Below, piece by piece: positions 43,069 through 52,435 of a stretch of 64,000 nt of DNA; positions within the stretch are counted from its first letter, which is position 1, and each line of letters opens with the position of its first letter. A program made the translations under genes and the position numbers. Source of the DNA: Cryptosporangium sp044454545 (GTDB lineage Bacteria > Actinomycetota > Actinomycetes > Mycobacteriales > Cryptosporangiaceae); contig NZ_JBITDV010000002.1 of NCBI RefSeq assembly GCF_044454545.1, positions 124,001 through 188,000 on the forward strand. Reading direction: 5' to 3'. Under the pieces are notes generated by a model that searched no databases, had not been told where the DNA came from, and saw nothing but the letters and a program-made list of their open reading frames with translations.

Positions 43069-43902
43069 TCAGTGGAACGTGTGCTCTTCGGCCGGGAACG
43101 TCCCACCGCGGACGTCCTCGGCGAAGCGGCGGGCGGCGTCGCCCAAGACAGCGTCCAGATCCGCGTACCGCTTGACGAAGCGCGGCAGCTTGCCGGTGCG
43201 CAGCCCGGCCATGTCTTGCCAGACCAGCACCTGGGCGTCGGTGTCGGCTCCGGCGCCGATGCCGATCGTCGGGACCCGGACCGCGTGGGTGATCCGCTTC
43301 GCGACCTCGGACGTCACCATCTCCAGCACCACCGCGATCGCACCGGCCTCGACCAGCGTCACCGCGTCGTCCACGATCCGGTCGGCGTCGTCGCCGCGGC
43401 CCTGGACCCGGTAGCCCGACAGCAGGTTCTCGTGCTGCGGGGTGAAGCCGACGTGCGCGAACACCGGGATTCCGGCCCCGGTCAATGCCTCGACCTGCGG
43501 CGCGACCCGCGCGCCACCCTCGAGCTTGACCGCGTGCGCGCGGCCCTCCTTCAGGAACCGGACGCCGGTGGCCAGCGCCTGCTCCGGCCCGGCCTCGAAC
43601 GATCCGAACGGGAAATCGGCCACCACCATCGCCCGCGACGCCGCCCCGCTCACCGCTCGGACCAGCGGAATCAGCTCGTCGACGGTCACCGGCAGCGAGG
43701 TCTCGTTCCCGAAGACGTTGTTCGACGCGGAGTCGCCGACCAGCAGAACCGGGATGCCGACGCGGTCGAACAGCGCGGCCGTGTACTGGTCGTAGGAGGT
43801 GAGCATCGCCCACCGCTCCCCGCGCTCCTTGGCGGCGACCAGATCACGGGCTCGGACCCGACGCTGAGCCGGGCCGCCGTACAGAGACGTTTCTTCGGAC
43901 AT
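43069..43902 (-). CDS. panB: 3-methyl-2-oxobutanoate hydroxymethyltransferase
   Basis: PanB adds a hydroxymethyl group from methylene-tetrahydrofolate to 2-oxoisovalerate, the first committed step of pantothenate and CoA synthesis. The 277-residue protein has the family segments MLTSYDQYTAALFDRVGIPVLLVGDSASN, VVADFPFGSFE, AHVGFTPQ and TIGIGAGADTDAQVLVWQDM. The ATG at 43902 follows a strong GGAGGAAAGGGG site. Its position between the RNase H-phosphatase and glnA2 genes is as in M. tuberculosis. Confidence 0.95.
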   Translation of the reverse strand: MSEETSLYGGPAQRRVRARDLVAAKERGERWAMLTSYDQYTAALFDRVGIPVLLVGDSASNNVFGNETSLPVTVDELIPLVRAVSGAASRAMVVADFPFGSFEAGPEQALATGVRFLKEGRAHAVKLEGGARVAPQVEALTGAGIPVFAHVGFTPQHENLLSGYRVQGRGDDADRIVDDAVTLVEAGAIAVVLEMVTSEVAKRITHAVRVPTIGIGAGADTDAQVLVWQDMAGLRTGKLPRFVKRYADLDAVLGDAARRFAEDVRGGTFPAEEHTFH

Positions 43903-44032
43903 CTTCGTCCCCTTTCCTCCTCGAGGCCCGCCTGTGCGGGTCCCCGGGTACGGCGCAATCGTCGCACCGTGCGCGTCCGAAGGGGCGTGGGGTTCGTCAC
44001 CCGGGCGATTCACCACATCGTGCCCTCGCGTC

Positions 44033-44048
44033 GTAACGTCGTCGTAAC
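44033..44048 (+). promoter_or_regulatory. GlnR-box-like site upstream of glnA2
   Basis: GTAAC-GTCGTC-GTAAC resembles the GlnR half-site pair gTnAC-n6-GaAAC, 54 nt before the glnA2 start. It is also a simple 11-bp-spaced direct repeat, so chance is possible. Confidence 0.35.
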
Positions 44049-44102
44049 AAGCCCCGGGAAGACTTCGGGCCACGCTAGGTGAGCAACTGGAGGGGAAGGC
44101 TC

Positions 44103-45452
44103 GTGGACCGTCAGCAGGATTTCGTGCTGCGAACGCTCGAAGAGCGGGACATCCGCTTCGTCCGGCTGTGGTTCACCGACGTGCTGGGGACGCTCAAGAG
44201 CGTCTCGGTCGCGCCGGCGGAGCTCGAGGCCGCCTTCGAGGAGGGCATCGGCTTCGACGGGTCGGCCATCGAGGGCTTCACCCGGGTCTACGAGGCCGAC
44301 ATGGTCGCGATGCCCGACCCCTCGACGTTCCAGGTGTTCCCGTTCGAGGGCGCCGGCTCCGGTGAGAGCGCCCGGATGTTCTGCGACATCCAGACGCCCG
44401 ACGGCTCGCCGTCCTGGGCCGACCCGCGGCACGTGCTCCGGCGTGCGCTGCGCAAGGCCGCCGACAAGGGCTTCACGTTCTACACGCACCCCGAGATCGA
44501 GTTCTTCCTGCTCGCGAACCACCCGACCGACGGCACCCGCCCGACCCCGGTCGACTCCGGCGGCTACTTCGACCACACCACGCACGCCACCGCGCGCGAC
44601 TTCCGCCGGCAGGCCGTGCTGGCGCTGGAACGGATCGGCATCTCGGTCGAGTTCAGCCACCACGAGACCGCGCCGGGCCAGCAGGAGATCGACCTGCGCT
44701 ACGCCGACGCGCTGGCCACGGCCGACAACATCATGACGTTCCGGCACGTCATCAAGGAGGTCGCGCTCTTCCAGGGCGTTTCCGCGACGTTCATGCCGAA
44801 GCCGTTCACCGACCTGGCCGGCAACGGCATGCACACCCACCTGTCGCTGTTCGAGGGCGAGCGCAACGCGTTCCACGACCCGGGCGACCCGATGACGCTG
44901 TCGAAGACCGCGAAGGCGTTCATCGCCGGGATGCTGCACCACGCGCAGGAGTACACCGCGGTCACCAACCAGTGGGTGAACTCGTACAAGCGGCTGTTCG
45001 GGGTGCAGACGAACTCGGTCAACGAGGCGCCGAGCTCGATCTGCTGGGGTCACCTCAACCGCTCGGCGCTGGTCCGGGTGCCCCGGTACGGCAAGCCGCA
45101 CTCGGCCCGGGTCGAGATCCGGTCGGTCGACGCCGCCTGCAACCCGTACCTCACGTTCGCGGTGCTGCTCACCGCCGGGCTCAAGGGCATCGAAGAGGGC
45201 TACGAGCTCCCGCCGGGGGCCGAGGACGACGTGTGGTCGCTCTCGCCCGAGGAGCGCCGGGCGCTGGGCTACCAGGACCTGCCGCACGACCTCTCCGAGG
45301 CGCTCGGCTACATGGAGAAGAGCGAACTGGTCGCCGAGGCGCTGGGCGAGCAGATCTTCGACTTCTTCCTGAAGAACAAGCGCGCGGAGTGGGACGAGTA
45401 CCGCCGTCAGGTCACCGCGTACGAGCGGCGCCGGTACCTGCCGTTCCTTTAG
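44103..45452 (+). CDS. glnA2: glutamine synthetase family protein GlnA2
   Basis: The 449-residue protein has the glutamine synthetase beta-grasp and catalytic domains (GFDGSAIEGF, HPEIEFFL, NGMHTHLSLF, NSYKRLFG, RVEIRSVDAACNPYL). At the place of the adenylylated Tyr of GlnA1 it has DVWSLSPEE, so GlnE should not modify it. Actinomycete GlnA2 proteins are not the main nitrogen-assimilating enzyme, and Streptomyces GlnA2 has been linked to gamma-glutamylation of polyamines. The GTG at 44103 follows GGAGGGGAAGG. It heads a row with a glutamine amidotransferase and glnE. Confidence 0.93.
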   Translation: MDRQQDFVLRTLEERDIRFVRLWFTDVLGTLKSVSVAPAELEAAFEEGIGFDGSAIEGFTRVYEADMVAMPDPSTFQVFPFEGAGSGESARMFCDIQTPDGSPSWADPRHVLRRALRKAADKGFTFYTHPEIEFFLLANHPTDGTRPTPVDSGGYFDHTTHATARDFRRQAVLALERIGISVEFSHHETAPGQQEIDLRYADALATADNIMTFRHVIKEVALFQGVSATFMPKPFTDLAGNGMHTHLSLFEGERNAFHDPGDPMTLSKTAKAFIAGMLHHAQEYTAVTNQWVNSYKRLFGVQTNSVNEAPSSICWGHLNRSALVRVPRYGKPHSARVEIRSVDAACNPYLTFAVLLTAGLKGIEEGYELPPGAEDDVWSLSPEERRALGYQDLPHDLSEALGYMEKSELVAEALGEQIFDFFLKNKRAEWDEYRRQVTAYERRRYLPFL

Positions 45453-45462
45453 CGGCACTCGC

Positions 45463-45468
45463 TAGCCT
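45463..45468 (+). promoter_or_regulatory. -10 element TAGCCT
   Basis: TAGCCT lies 6 nt before the GTG at 45475 of the amidotransferase gene, implying its own promoter for the amidotransferase-glnE pair. Confidence 0.5.
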
Positions 45469-45474
45469 GCAGGG

Positions 45475-46242
45475 GTGAGAAATCCACGCCTGCTGGTCGT
45501 CGAGAACGACGCGGAAGACGACGCCCGCCGACTCGGGGAGTGGCTCACCGATGCCGGCGCGGAGTTGCACGTCGTCCGCGCGTTCGACGACGAGCCGTTG
45601 CCCGCCGATCTGACCGGGTTCGACGGCCTGGTCGTCCTCGGGGGCGCCCAGCCGGCCTACGACGTGGACGGCCGGCCGGCGTCCCCGTGGTTCCCGGCGT
45701 TGCGCAACCTGCTGCGCGAGGCGGTCTCCACCCGGGTGGCGACGCTCGGCGTCTGCCTCGGCGGGCAGCTGCTCGCCGGTGCGCTCGGCGGCCGGGTGGA
45801 ACCGGCCGGCAACGGTCCCGAGATCGGGGCGTTCCTGGTGGCCAAGCGCGATGTCGGGCAGAGCGATCCGCTGTTCGCGATGCTGCCGTTCACGCCGGAC
45901 GTCTATCAGTGGCACGTGGACGAGATCACGGTGCTGCCGCCGGGCGCGGTACTGCTGGCGTCCTCGCCGCGCGTGCCGCACCAGGCGTTCCGGGTCGGTG
46001 AGCGCGCCTGGGGCGTCCAGTTCCACATCGAGTGCGACCTGCCGATGCTGGAGTCCTGGGCCCGGAGCGACACCGGTTCGCTGGCCGAGGCCGGGCTCGA
46101 CGCCGACGACGTGCTGGCTCGCTGCGCCGCGGTGGAGGCCGACATCGAAGAGGTCTGGCGTCCGTTCGCCGGGCGGTTCGTCCAGGTCGCGGCCGGCCGT
46201 GGCGTCGGCCCGGGCATCCCGCTCCCGGTGGTCGACGCATGA
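45475..46242 (+). CDS. class I glutamine amidotransferase
   Basis: The 255-residue protein is a stand-alone class I GATase with the nucleophile Cys in GVCLGGQLLAGALGG and the His-Glu pair in WGVQFHIECD. Relatives include GMP synthase-like and gamma-glutamyl hydrolase-like proteins, for example PuuD-type enzymes acting on gamma-glutamyl polyamines. Next to GlnA2 this could point to polyamine metabolism, which is inference. Its stop overlaps the glnE start (ATGA). Confidence 0.88.
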   Translation: MRNPRLLVVENDAEDDARRLGEWLTDAGAELHVVRAFDDEPLPADLTGFDGLVVLGGAQPAYDVDGRPASPWFPALRNLLREAVSTRVATLGVCLGGQLLAGALGGRVEPAGNGPEIGAFLVAKRDVGQSDPLFAMLPFTPDVYQWHVDEITVLPPGAVLLASSPRVPHQAFRVGERAWGVQFHIECDLPMLESWARSDTGSLAEAGLDADDVLARCAAVEADIEEVWRPFAGRFVQVAAGRGVGPGIPLPVVDA

Positions 46243-49200
46243 CCCGTCCCGCACCGGCCGGCACCAGCCGGCTCTCCCGACTCGGGTTCGTCCAGCCCGC
46301 CCGCGCCGCCGACCTGCTCGGCCCCGACGGCCTGGGCTGGTGGAACCCGCAGACGTCCGGGCCGGACGGTCCGGACGGCGAGACGCAGATCCTCGCGCTC
46401 GCCCACGCCGCCGATCCCGACCTCGCCGCGCTCACGCTGCACCGCCTCAACGCCGCGCAGAAAGACCCGTCCGCGCTGGCCACCGCGTTGCGGACCGACT
46501 TCGGCCTGCGCGACCGCCTGTTCGGCGTGCTCGGCGCGTCCGCCTCGCTCGGCGATCATCTCTGCGCTTTTCCGGACGAGTGGCGCGCGCTGGTGTCGGG
46601 CGTGTGGGAGCCGTCGCGGCCGTCACCGGAGCTGCTCCGGGAAATTCTTCTGGACGCGGTGGGAGCGCCGACCGACGCCGGGGAGACGTGGGGGAGCGGG
46701 GGCGCGCGAGCCCGGGGCGCCGGTGCGGAGGTCGTCGCCGACCTGCGCCTGGCGTATCGGCGGTGCCTGCTGCGCACGGTGGCCAGAGACCTCTCCGAGA
46801 ACGGCCCGGCCGGCCGCTCCGACGTCGCGATGATCTCGACCGAGCTCGCCGACCTCGCCGAAGCGACCCTGCGAGCCGCACTCGCCGTCGCCGCGGCCGG
46901 GCTGCCGGACGACGCTCCGGTCGTCCGGCTCGGCGTCATCGGGATGGGCAAGTGCGGTGGCCGCGAGCTCAACTACGTCAGCGACGTCGATGTGGTGTTC
47001 GTGGCCGAGCCCGGCGCACCGGGCACCGAGTTCCCGCCGGGCGACAACCCCGGCCCGGCGCTGCGCACCGCCACGACGCTGGCCAGCGCGATGATGCGGA
47101 TCTGTCAGGACGTCGCCTGGCAGGTCGACGCGGCACTGCGTCCGGAGGGCAAGGACGGCCCGCTGGTCCGCACGCTCGCCTCGCACGCGGCGTACTACAA
47201 GCAGTGGGCCCGCACCTGGGAGTTCCAGGCGCTGATCAAGGCCCGCCCGATCGCCGGTGACCTCGAGCTCGGCATGGCCTGGATGGGCGAGGTCACGCCA
47301 CTGGTCTGGGGCACGACGACCGGGAAGTCGCGCCGGGACGGCGCCGCCGGGCGCGAGGGCGCGGTGGCCGAGATCCGGGCGATGCGCCAGCGGGTCGAAC
47401 AGTCGCTGCCCGCCAAGGAGGCGGCCCGGGAGATCAAGCTCGGCCCGGGCGGGCTGCGTGACATCGAGTTCGCCGTCCAGCTGCTGCAACTCGTCCACGG
47501 CCGGGGCGACTCGACGCTGCGCAGCGGCAACACGCTCGACGCGCTCCGAGCCCTGATCGACGGCGGCTACGTCGGGCGGCTGGACGGCGAGGCGCTCGAC
47601 TCGTCCTACCGGTTCCTGCGGACCGTCGAGCACCGGCTGCAGCTCCAGCGGCTGCGGCGCACGCACCGGCTCCCGACCGAGCACGACGAGCTGCGCTGGC
47701 TGGCGGCGACGCTGGGGCACCGCGGTGCCGGCGACCCGGTCGAGGGCTTCCACGCCGAGTGGGCCCGGCACGCCCGCGAGGTGCGGCGTCTGCACGAGAA
47801 GCTGTTCTACCGCCCGCTGCTCGAGGCGGTCGCGGTCGTCTCCAACGAAGACCTGCGAATGGTCCCGGAGTCCGCCCGGGCGCGGCTCGAGGCGCTCGGG
47901 TTCACCGACCCGGCCGGGGCGCTGCGGCACGTCCAGGCGCTGACGCAGGGGGTCTCGCGGCGCGCCCACATCCAGCGGGCGCTGCTGCCGGCGATGCTGG
48001 GGCTGTTCGCCGACGCACCCGACCCGGACGCCGGCCTGCTCGCCTACCGGCAGGTCTCCGACCGGCTCGGCGCGACGCCCTGGTTCCTGCGCCTCGTCCG
48101 CGACGAGGGCCTGGTCGCCGAGCGTCTGCCCACGCTGCTCGGCACCAGCCTGTACGTCGCCGACCTGCTCACCCACGACCCCGAGGGCCTGCAACTGCTG
48201 GCCGACGACGCCGAGCTGAGGCCGCGCTCCCGCGAGGTGCTGCACGGCGCTCTGCGGGGGGCCGCGGCCCGGCACACCGCGGCCGAGGCGTCGGTGGCCG
48301 CCGCGCGGGCGCTGCGCCGCCGGGAGCTGTTGCGGACCGCGTTCGCGGACCTGCTCGGCTTCGACGACGTCTCGACGGTCGGACGCGTGCTGACCGACGT
48401 CTCGGACGCCGTGCTGGTGGCGGCGCTGTCGGTGGCCGAGCGGGTGATCGCCCAGAACTCCGGTCACTCGGACGGGTCGCTGCCGATCCGGATGGCGATC
48501 ATCGGAATGGGCCGCCTCGGCGGGGCGGAGATGTCGTACTCCTCCGACGCCGACGTGATGTTCGTCCACGAGCCGATCGACGGGGCCTCCGAGCGGGAGG
48601 CCACGGCGGCCGCCCGGGCCGTGGCCGAGGAACTGCGGCGGCTGCTCAGCGCACCGGCGAACGACCCGCCGCTCGAAATCGACGCCAACCTGCGGCCGGA
48701 GGGGCGTCAGGGGCCGCTCGTCCGCTCGCTGGGTTCGTACGCCGAGTACTACCGGCGCTGGTCGAAGCCGTGGGAGTGGCAGGCGCTGCTGCGGGCCCGC
48801 CCGGTGGCGGGCGACGAAGACCTCGGGCGGCGGTTCATCGAGCTGATCGACCCGCTCCGGTACCCGGCCGACGGCCTGGACGCCGTCGCGATCACCGAGA
48901 TCCGCCGGATCAAGGCGCGCGTCGACGTCGAGCGGCTGCCCCGGGGCGCCGACCCGGCGACGCACACCAAGCTCGGGCGCGGCGGGCTCGCCGACGTCGA
49001 ATGGACCGTGCAGTTGCTGCAGTTGCGGTCGGGCGCGAAGGTGCCAGGGCTGCGGACGACGCAGACGATCGCGGCGCTCGGCGCGGCGCGGGACGCGGAA
49101 CTGATCACCGCGGTCGACCATGATGCGCTGGTGGCAGCATGGGAGATGGCGGCGCAGGTGCGGAACGCGTTGATGCTCGTGCGCGGGCGTCCGTCCGACC

Positions 49201-49346
49201 AGTTGCCGCGGCACGGCAAGGAGTTGCTCGGCGTCGCGCGGGCGATCGGCCGGCCGGCCGAGGAAGACACCGGCGAGTTCCTCGACGAGTACCTGCGGAC
49301 GATGCGGCACGGCAGGCAGGCGGTGGAGCGGGTGTTCTATGCCTGA
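46239..49346 (+). CDS. glnE: bifunctional glutamine synthetase adenylyltransferase/deadenylyltransferase
   Basis: GlnE switches glutamine synthetase off and on by adding or removing AMP on one Tyr. The 1035-residue protein has two nucleotidyltransferase domains, with GMGKCGGRELNYVSDVDVVFV in the N-terminal (deadenylylating) half and GMGRLGGAEMSYSSDADVMFV in the C-terminal (adenylylating) half, joined by a helical regulatory region. Each has LRPEGKDGPLVR-like and DIEFAVQLLQL-like elements. Its target is GlnA1, encoded 6 kb downstream with a suitable Tyr401. It is coupled by overlap to the amidotransferase gene and overlaps the following membrane protein gene by 8 bp. Confidence 0.96.
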   Translation: MTRPAPAGTSRLSRLGFVQPARAADLLGPDGLGWWNPQTSGPDGPDGETQILALAHAADPDLAALTLHRLNAAQKDPSALATALRTDFGLRDRLFGVLGASASLGDHLCAFPDEWRALVSGVWEPSRPSPELLREILLDAVGAPTDAGETWGSGGARARGAGAEVVADLRLAYRRCLLRTVARDLSENGPAGRSDVAMISTELADLAEATLRAALAVAAAGLPDDAPVVRLGVIGMGKCGGRELNYVSDVDVVFVAEPGAPGTEFPPGDNPGPALRTATTLASAMMRICQDVAWQVDAALRPEGKDGPLVRTLASHAAYYKQWARTWEFQALIKARPIAGDLELGMAWMGEVTPLVWGTTTGKSRRDGAAGREGAVAEIRAMRQRVEQSLPAKEAAREIKLGPGGLRDIEFAVQLLQLVHGRGDSTLRSGNTLDALRALIDGGYVGRLDGEALDSSYRFLRTVEHRLQLQRLRRTHRLPTEHDELRWLAATLGHRGAGDPVEGFHAEWARHAREVRRLHEKLFYRPLLEAVAVVSNEDLRMVPESARARLEALGFTDPAGALRHVQALTQGVSRRAHIQRALLPAMLGLFADAPDPDAGLLAYRQVSDRLGATPWFLRLVRDEGLVAERLPTLLGTSLYVADLLTHDPEGLQLLADDAELRPRSREVLHGALRGAAARHTAAEASVAAARALRRRELLRTAFADLLGFDDVSTVGRVLTDVSDAVLVAALSVAERVIAQNSGHSDGSLPIRMAIIGMGRLGGAEMSYSSDADVMFVHEPIDGASEREATAAARAVAEELRRLLSAPANDPPLEIDANLRPEGRQGPLVRSLGSYAEYYRRWSKPWEWQALLRARPVAGDEDLGRRFIELIDPLRYPADGLDAVAITEIRRIKARVDVERLPRGADPATHTKLGRGGLADVEWTVQLLQLRSGAKVPGLRTTQTIAALGAARDAELITAVDHDALVAAWEMAAQVRNALMLVRGRPSDQLPRHGKELLGVARAIGRPAEEDTGEFLDEYLRTMRHGRQAVERVFYA

Positions 49347-51150
49347 CACGGTCTCGCCGGCCTCGCCGCGCGACGCCGGTCAGGCGCCGGATCCGGAGAA
49401 GGCCGCGGCAGATCCGGGGAGCACGGAGGCCATGGCGGCGGTTCCGGACGAAGAGACCGGCGTCCACCTGCGTCTGCCGGTGAGCGAGACCGGGCCGCAG
49501 CCGCCGATCCGGCGGTGGGACGTGCTGTTCCTCCGCCTCCTTCCGGAGTCGCATCGCCTGCCGGTCACGGTCACGTTCCTGACGTCGCTGCTGCTCGCGC
49601 TCGGGTTCCTCTCGCTCCCGCTGGCCGGTACCGACCTGTCGGCTCAGGTCGCCCGGGGCCACTTCTTCGAGGAGCACGGCTTCACCCCGATCGACTTCCG
49701 CTGGTACGGCGGGGTCTACCCGTTCGGGTACAGCGCGTTCACCGGTCCCGCGAACGCGATCTTCGGCTCCCGGGGCGTCGGCGCGATCTCGGTCATCGTC
49801 TCGGCGGTCGCGTTCGCCTGGCTGCTCGCCCAGGTCGGTGCCCGGCGTCCGCTGACGGCGGGCGTCCTCGGCGCTGTCACCGGCGTGTTCAACCTGGTCA
49901 GCGGCAGGACGACGTTCGCGATGGGAATCGCGCTCGGCATGCTCGCGCTGTGTGTGATCGCCGCCTCGGCGCATCGCTACCGGCCGCCCTACGACCCGTC
50001 CGCGCACTGGGCGCGCGCCCTGCTCCGGCCCCGGGCGAGCCGGTGGGAGCTGGTGCTGGCCGGTCTCCTGGCCGCGGCCAGCACCGCGGCCAGCCCGGTC
50101 GCCGGGCTCTTCGTCGGGGTGTGCGGAGCGGCGCTGCTGCTGTCGGGCGTCGTCGTCGAGGGGCTGGTGCTCGGGGTCGGTGCGGCGATCGCGATGACGG
50201 TGCCGACGTTCATCTTCCGCGACGGCGGTGTCCAGCCGTTCAGCGAGGAGTCGATGAAGGTCTGCGTCGCCGCCTGCCTCGCGGTGGTGCTGCTGGTGCC
50301 CCGGCGGGGCTACCAGGCCGTGCGGATCGGGGCGGTGCTCGCCGCGGCCGGCGCGGTGGCGACGTATTACTCGCACAGCCCCGTCGGCAGCAACGTCGTC
50401 CGGCTCTCGATGTTGTTCGCCGCGCCGGTGGCCGTGGCGGTCTCGACGCTCGACCGGCGGCTGCTCGTCGGGGTCGTCGCGCTGTTCTGCTGGTGGCAGC
50501 CGCCACTGGTCGGGAGCGACCTCGCATACGCCGGGGCCAGGGAGGCCGGCCGGCTCTACTTCCAGCCGCTCACCGACCAGCTGCAGGCCCGCGGCCCGGT
50601 CGGCCGGGTCGAGGTGGTGCCGCTGCGCGACCACTGGGAGTCCACGTACGTCGCCGACGTCGTCCCGATCGCGCGGGGGTGGGAGCGCCAGGTCGACGTG
50701 GATCGCAACGGGCTCTTCTACGACGACACGCTGACGCCGGCCACCTACCTCTCCTGGCTGTACGAGAACGCGGTCACCTACGTCGCGGTGCCGCGTGAGT
50801 CGAAGCTCGACCCGGCCGGGCGGGAAGAGGCCGCGCTGATCGAGGCGAACCTCTCGTACCTGCGGAAACTGTGGGAGAACAGCGACTGGTCGCTCTACCG
50901 GGTGGTCGGCGGCCCGTCGCTGGTGCCGTACCCGGGGCAGCTGGTGTCGTCGGGCGCGACCGGGGTGCGGTTCACCAGCCCGGTCGCCACCGACCTCACG
51001 GTGCGCGTCCGCTGGTCTCCCTGGCTCACCCTGCGCGGGCCGGACGGCTGTATCGAGCCGGACGGCCAGTGGGTGAAGGTGCGGCTTCAGCGCGGCGGCC
51101 AGTACTTCCTGACCGGGACGTTCGACCGGCCCTGGCGCTCGCGCTGCTGA
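49339..51150 (+). CDS. large hypothetical membrane protein
   Basis: The 603-residue protein has a disordered cytosolic start (residues 1-60) and about ten hydrophobic helices (75-400). A C-terminal extramembrane domain (420-603) follows with NAVTYVAVPRESKLDP and SDWSLYRVVGG. The pattern resembles GT-C glycosyltransferase-like membrane proteins of actinomycetes, but I see no clear catalytic motif. The start overlaps glnE. The last 125 bp overlap the convergent XRE gene. Confidence 0.8.
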   Translation: MPDTVSPASPRDAGQAPDPEKAAADPGSTEAMAAVPDEETGVHLRLPVSETGPQPPIRRWDVLFLRLLPESHRLPVTVTFLTSLLLALGFLSLPLAGTDLSAQVARGHFFEEHGFTPIDFRWYGGVYPFGYSAFTGPANAIFGSRGVGAISVIVSAVAFAWLLAQVGARRPLTAGVLGAVTGVFNLVSGRTTFAMGIALGMLALCVIAASAHRYRPPYDPSAHWARALLRPRASRWELVLAGLLAAASTAASPVAGLFVGVCGAALLLSGVVVEGLVLGVGAAIAMTVPTFIFRDGGVQPFSEESMKVCVAACLAVVLLVPRRGYQAVRIGAVLAAAGAVATYYSHSPVGSNVVRLSMLFAAPVAVAVSTLDRRLLVGVVALFCWWQPPLVGSDLAYAGAREAGRLYFQPLTDQLQARGPVGRVEVVPLRDHWESTYVADVVPIARGWERQVDVDRNGLFYDDTLTPATYLSWLYENAVTYVAVPRESKLDPAGREEAALIEANLSYLRKLWENSDWSLYRVVGGPSLVPYPGQLVSSGATGVRFTSPVATDLTVRVRWSPWLTLRGPDGCIEPDGQWVKVRLQRGGQYFLTGTFDRPWRSRC

Positions 51151-51865
51151 GCGCGCCGCGGGCGGCCGTGGCGGACGTGCGGGCCCTGGCCGCCGCCAGC
51201 GCGAAGGCCAGCGCCCGCACGTCGTCGCCCGCGGCGGCGCAGGCCCGGCCCCGCCGGGCGAGCGCCCAGGCCAGCGTGCGGCGGTCACCGGACTCGTGCG
51301 CCCATTCCAGCGCGCGCCCGGCCCACAGGCTCGCGGTGCCGGCCTGCCCGGCGTCCGAATGAAGACGGGACGCCGTGGAGGCGTAACGGGCCGACAGCGA
51401 CAGCAGCGCCGACCGCGTGGGCCCGGTCGCGGAAGCGACCAGCGTCGCCAGTGTGGCGAGGTGCTCGAGCACGGTGGGAAGCGCCGCCTCGGGGCCGAGG
51501 AGCGTCTCGGCGCGCGCCAGCAGTGACCAGTGCCGCCGCAGGTGGGCGAGGGCCTCGGCGACCGGAGCCTGACGCAGGCGCTCGGCGGTCGGGCTCGACG
51601 GGGGCGCCGGGGCCGGAGCGGGTGCCTCGAGCGACCGGCGCACGGCGAGGATCGCTCCTCCGGCGGTGAGCGCCTCGTCGCAGCGACGGTAGAACTCGGC
51701 CGACCGGACCTCGCCGGACTCGGCATTGGCGACGCTCGACCGGCTGTAACCGGTACGCCGGGCCAGCTCGCGCTGGGTGAGCCCGCACCGGGCGCGGTAC
51801 TGCCGCAGCACCGTGGCCAACCGGACTGCGTCCGACACCGCCGACGCTCTACCGTTGCGCTCCAC
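51026..51865 (-). CDS. XRE family helix-turn-helix protein
   Basis: The 279-residue protein has an N-terminal helix-turn-helix (residues about 13-70; LRQYRARCGLTQRELARRTGYSRSSVANAESG) and a helical TPR-like region (SLWAGRALEWAHESGDRRTLAWALARRGRACA). The last ~50 residues are Ser/Arg/Ala-rich and antisense to the membrane protein gene, so the folded part probably ends near residue 235. The GTG at 51865 follows GGAGAGGAG. Targets are unknown. Confidence 0.75.
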   Translation of the reverse strand: MERNGRASAVSDAVRLATVLRQYRARCGLTQRELARRTGYSRSSVANAESGEVRSAEFYRRCDEALTAGGAILAVRRSLEAPAPAPAPPSSPTAERLRQAPVAEALAHLRRHWSLLARAETLLGPEAALPTVLEHLATLATLVASATGPTRSALLSLSARYASTASRLHSDAGQAGTASLWAGRALEWAHESGDRRTLAWALARRGRACAAAGDDVRALAFALAAARARTSATAARGALSSASARAGRTSRSGSTGRRAEAAPSPTGRPARYSRPARAG

Positions 51866-52008
51866 GGCCCGGCTCCTCTCCGCCGTCGCTGTCCGGCTGT
51901 CCGTCCGGTGCCCGGCATCTTAGAAGCGCCGTCGGACATTTCCCCGGACAGACTTCTCTGGCCCCGGGCGCCGGAACCGCCGGCCCGCAGCGGGGGAGGA
52001 ACGTCCCG

Positions 52009-52269
52009 ATGACCGAGTACAACCCCTGGTTCGACTCCGGGCCGGCCGAGCCCGATTCGCCGTGGCGGATCCGGCCGCACGAGCGGAACCGCTGGCTGCT
52101 GTCACGGGAGGCGGAGCCGATCGCGGTGCTCGGCGTGCTGGGCACCGGCGAGTGGTGGATCTGCCCGGCCGGTGAGTCGCTGCCGTGGCCGGAGACGTAC
52201 TGGACGCGCGAGGCGGCCGCGCGCGCGGTCATGCTCTGGTGGCGGTATCGGCGTGCCCGCGAAGGGTGA
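52009..52269 (+). CDS. small hypothetical protein
   Basis: The 86-residue protein is rich in Trp (PWRIRPHERNRWLLS, GEWWICPAG, MLWWRYRRA). It is divergent from the XRE gene and about 140 bp away. GGGGGAGGAA precedes the ATG. Together with the XRE gene this recalls the regulator-plus-small-partner pairs of actinomycetes, but the sequence is not DUF397. Confidence 0.7.
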   Translation: MTEYNPWFDSGPAEPDSPWRIRPHERNRWLLSREAEPIAVLGVLGTGEWWICPAGESLPWPETYWTREAAARAVMLWWRYRRAREG

Positions 52270-52435
52270 GAAGCCCGGTGAATCCCGGTCGCCCGGGCCG
52301 GGCGGTGCCCGCGCAGGGCGTGCACGTGGCGATCGCGACCCGGTGACGACGAAGGCCGCCGACCCGGCGCTGCGGAACTCCACAGCGGCGAGCCGGCGGC
52401 CCAGCGACGGCACTAACGGTGACGCAGACCGATCA

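Noticed and set aside
46623..49349. 908-residue minus-strand frame across glnE
   Set aside because: High-GC mirror frame without motifs, opposite a fully conserved GlnE.
49105..52080. 991-residue minus-strand frame
   Set aside because: Runs antisense to the membrane protein and into the XRE region in another frame; Arg/Pro-rich low complexity.
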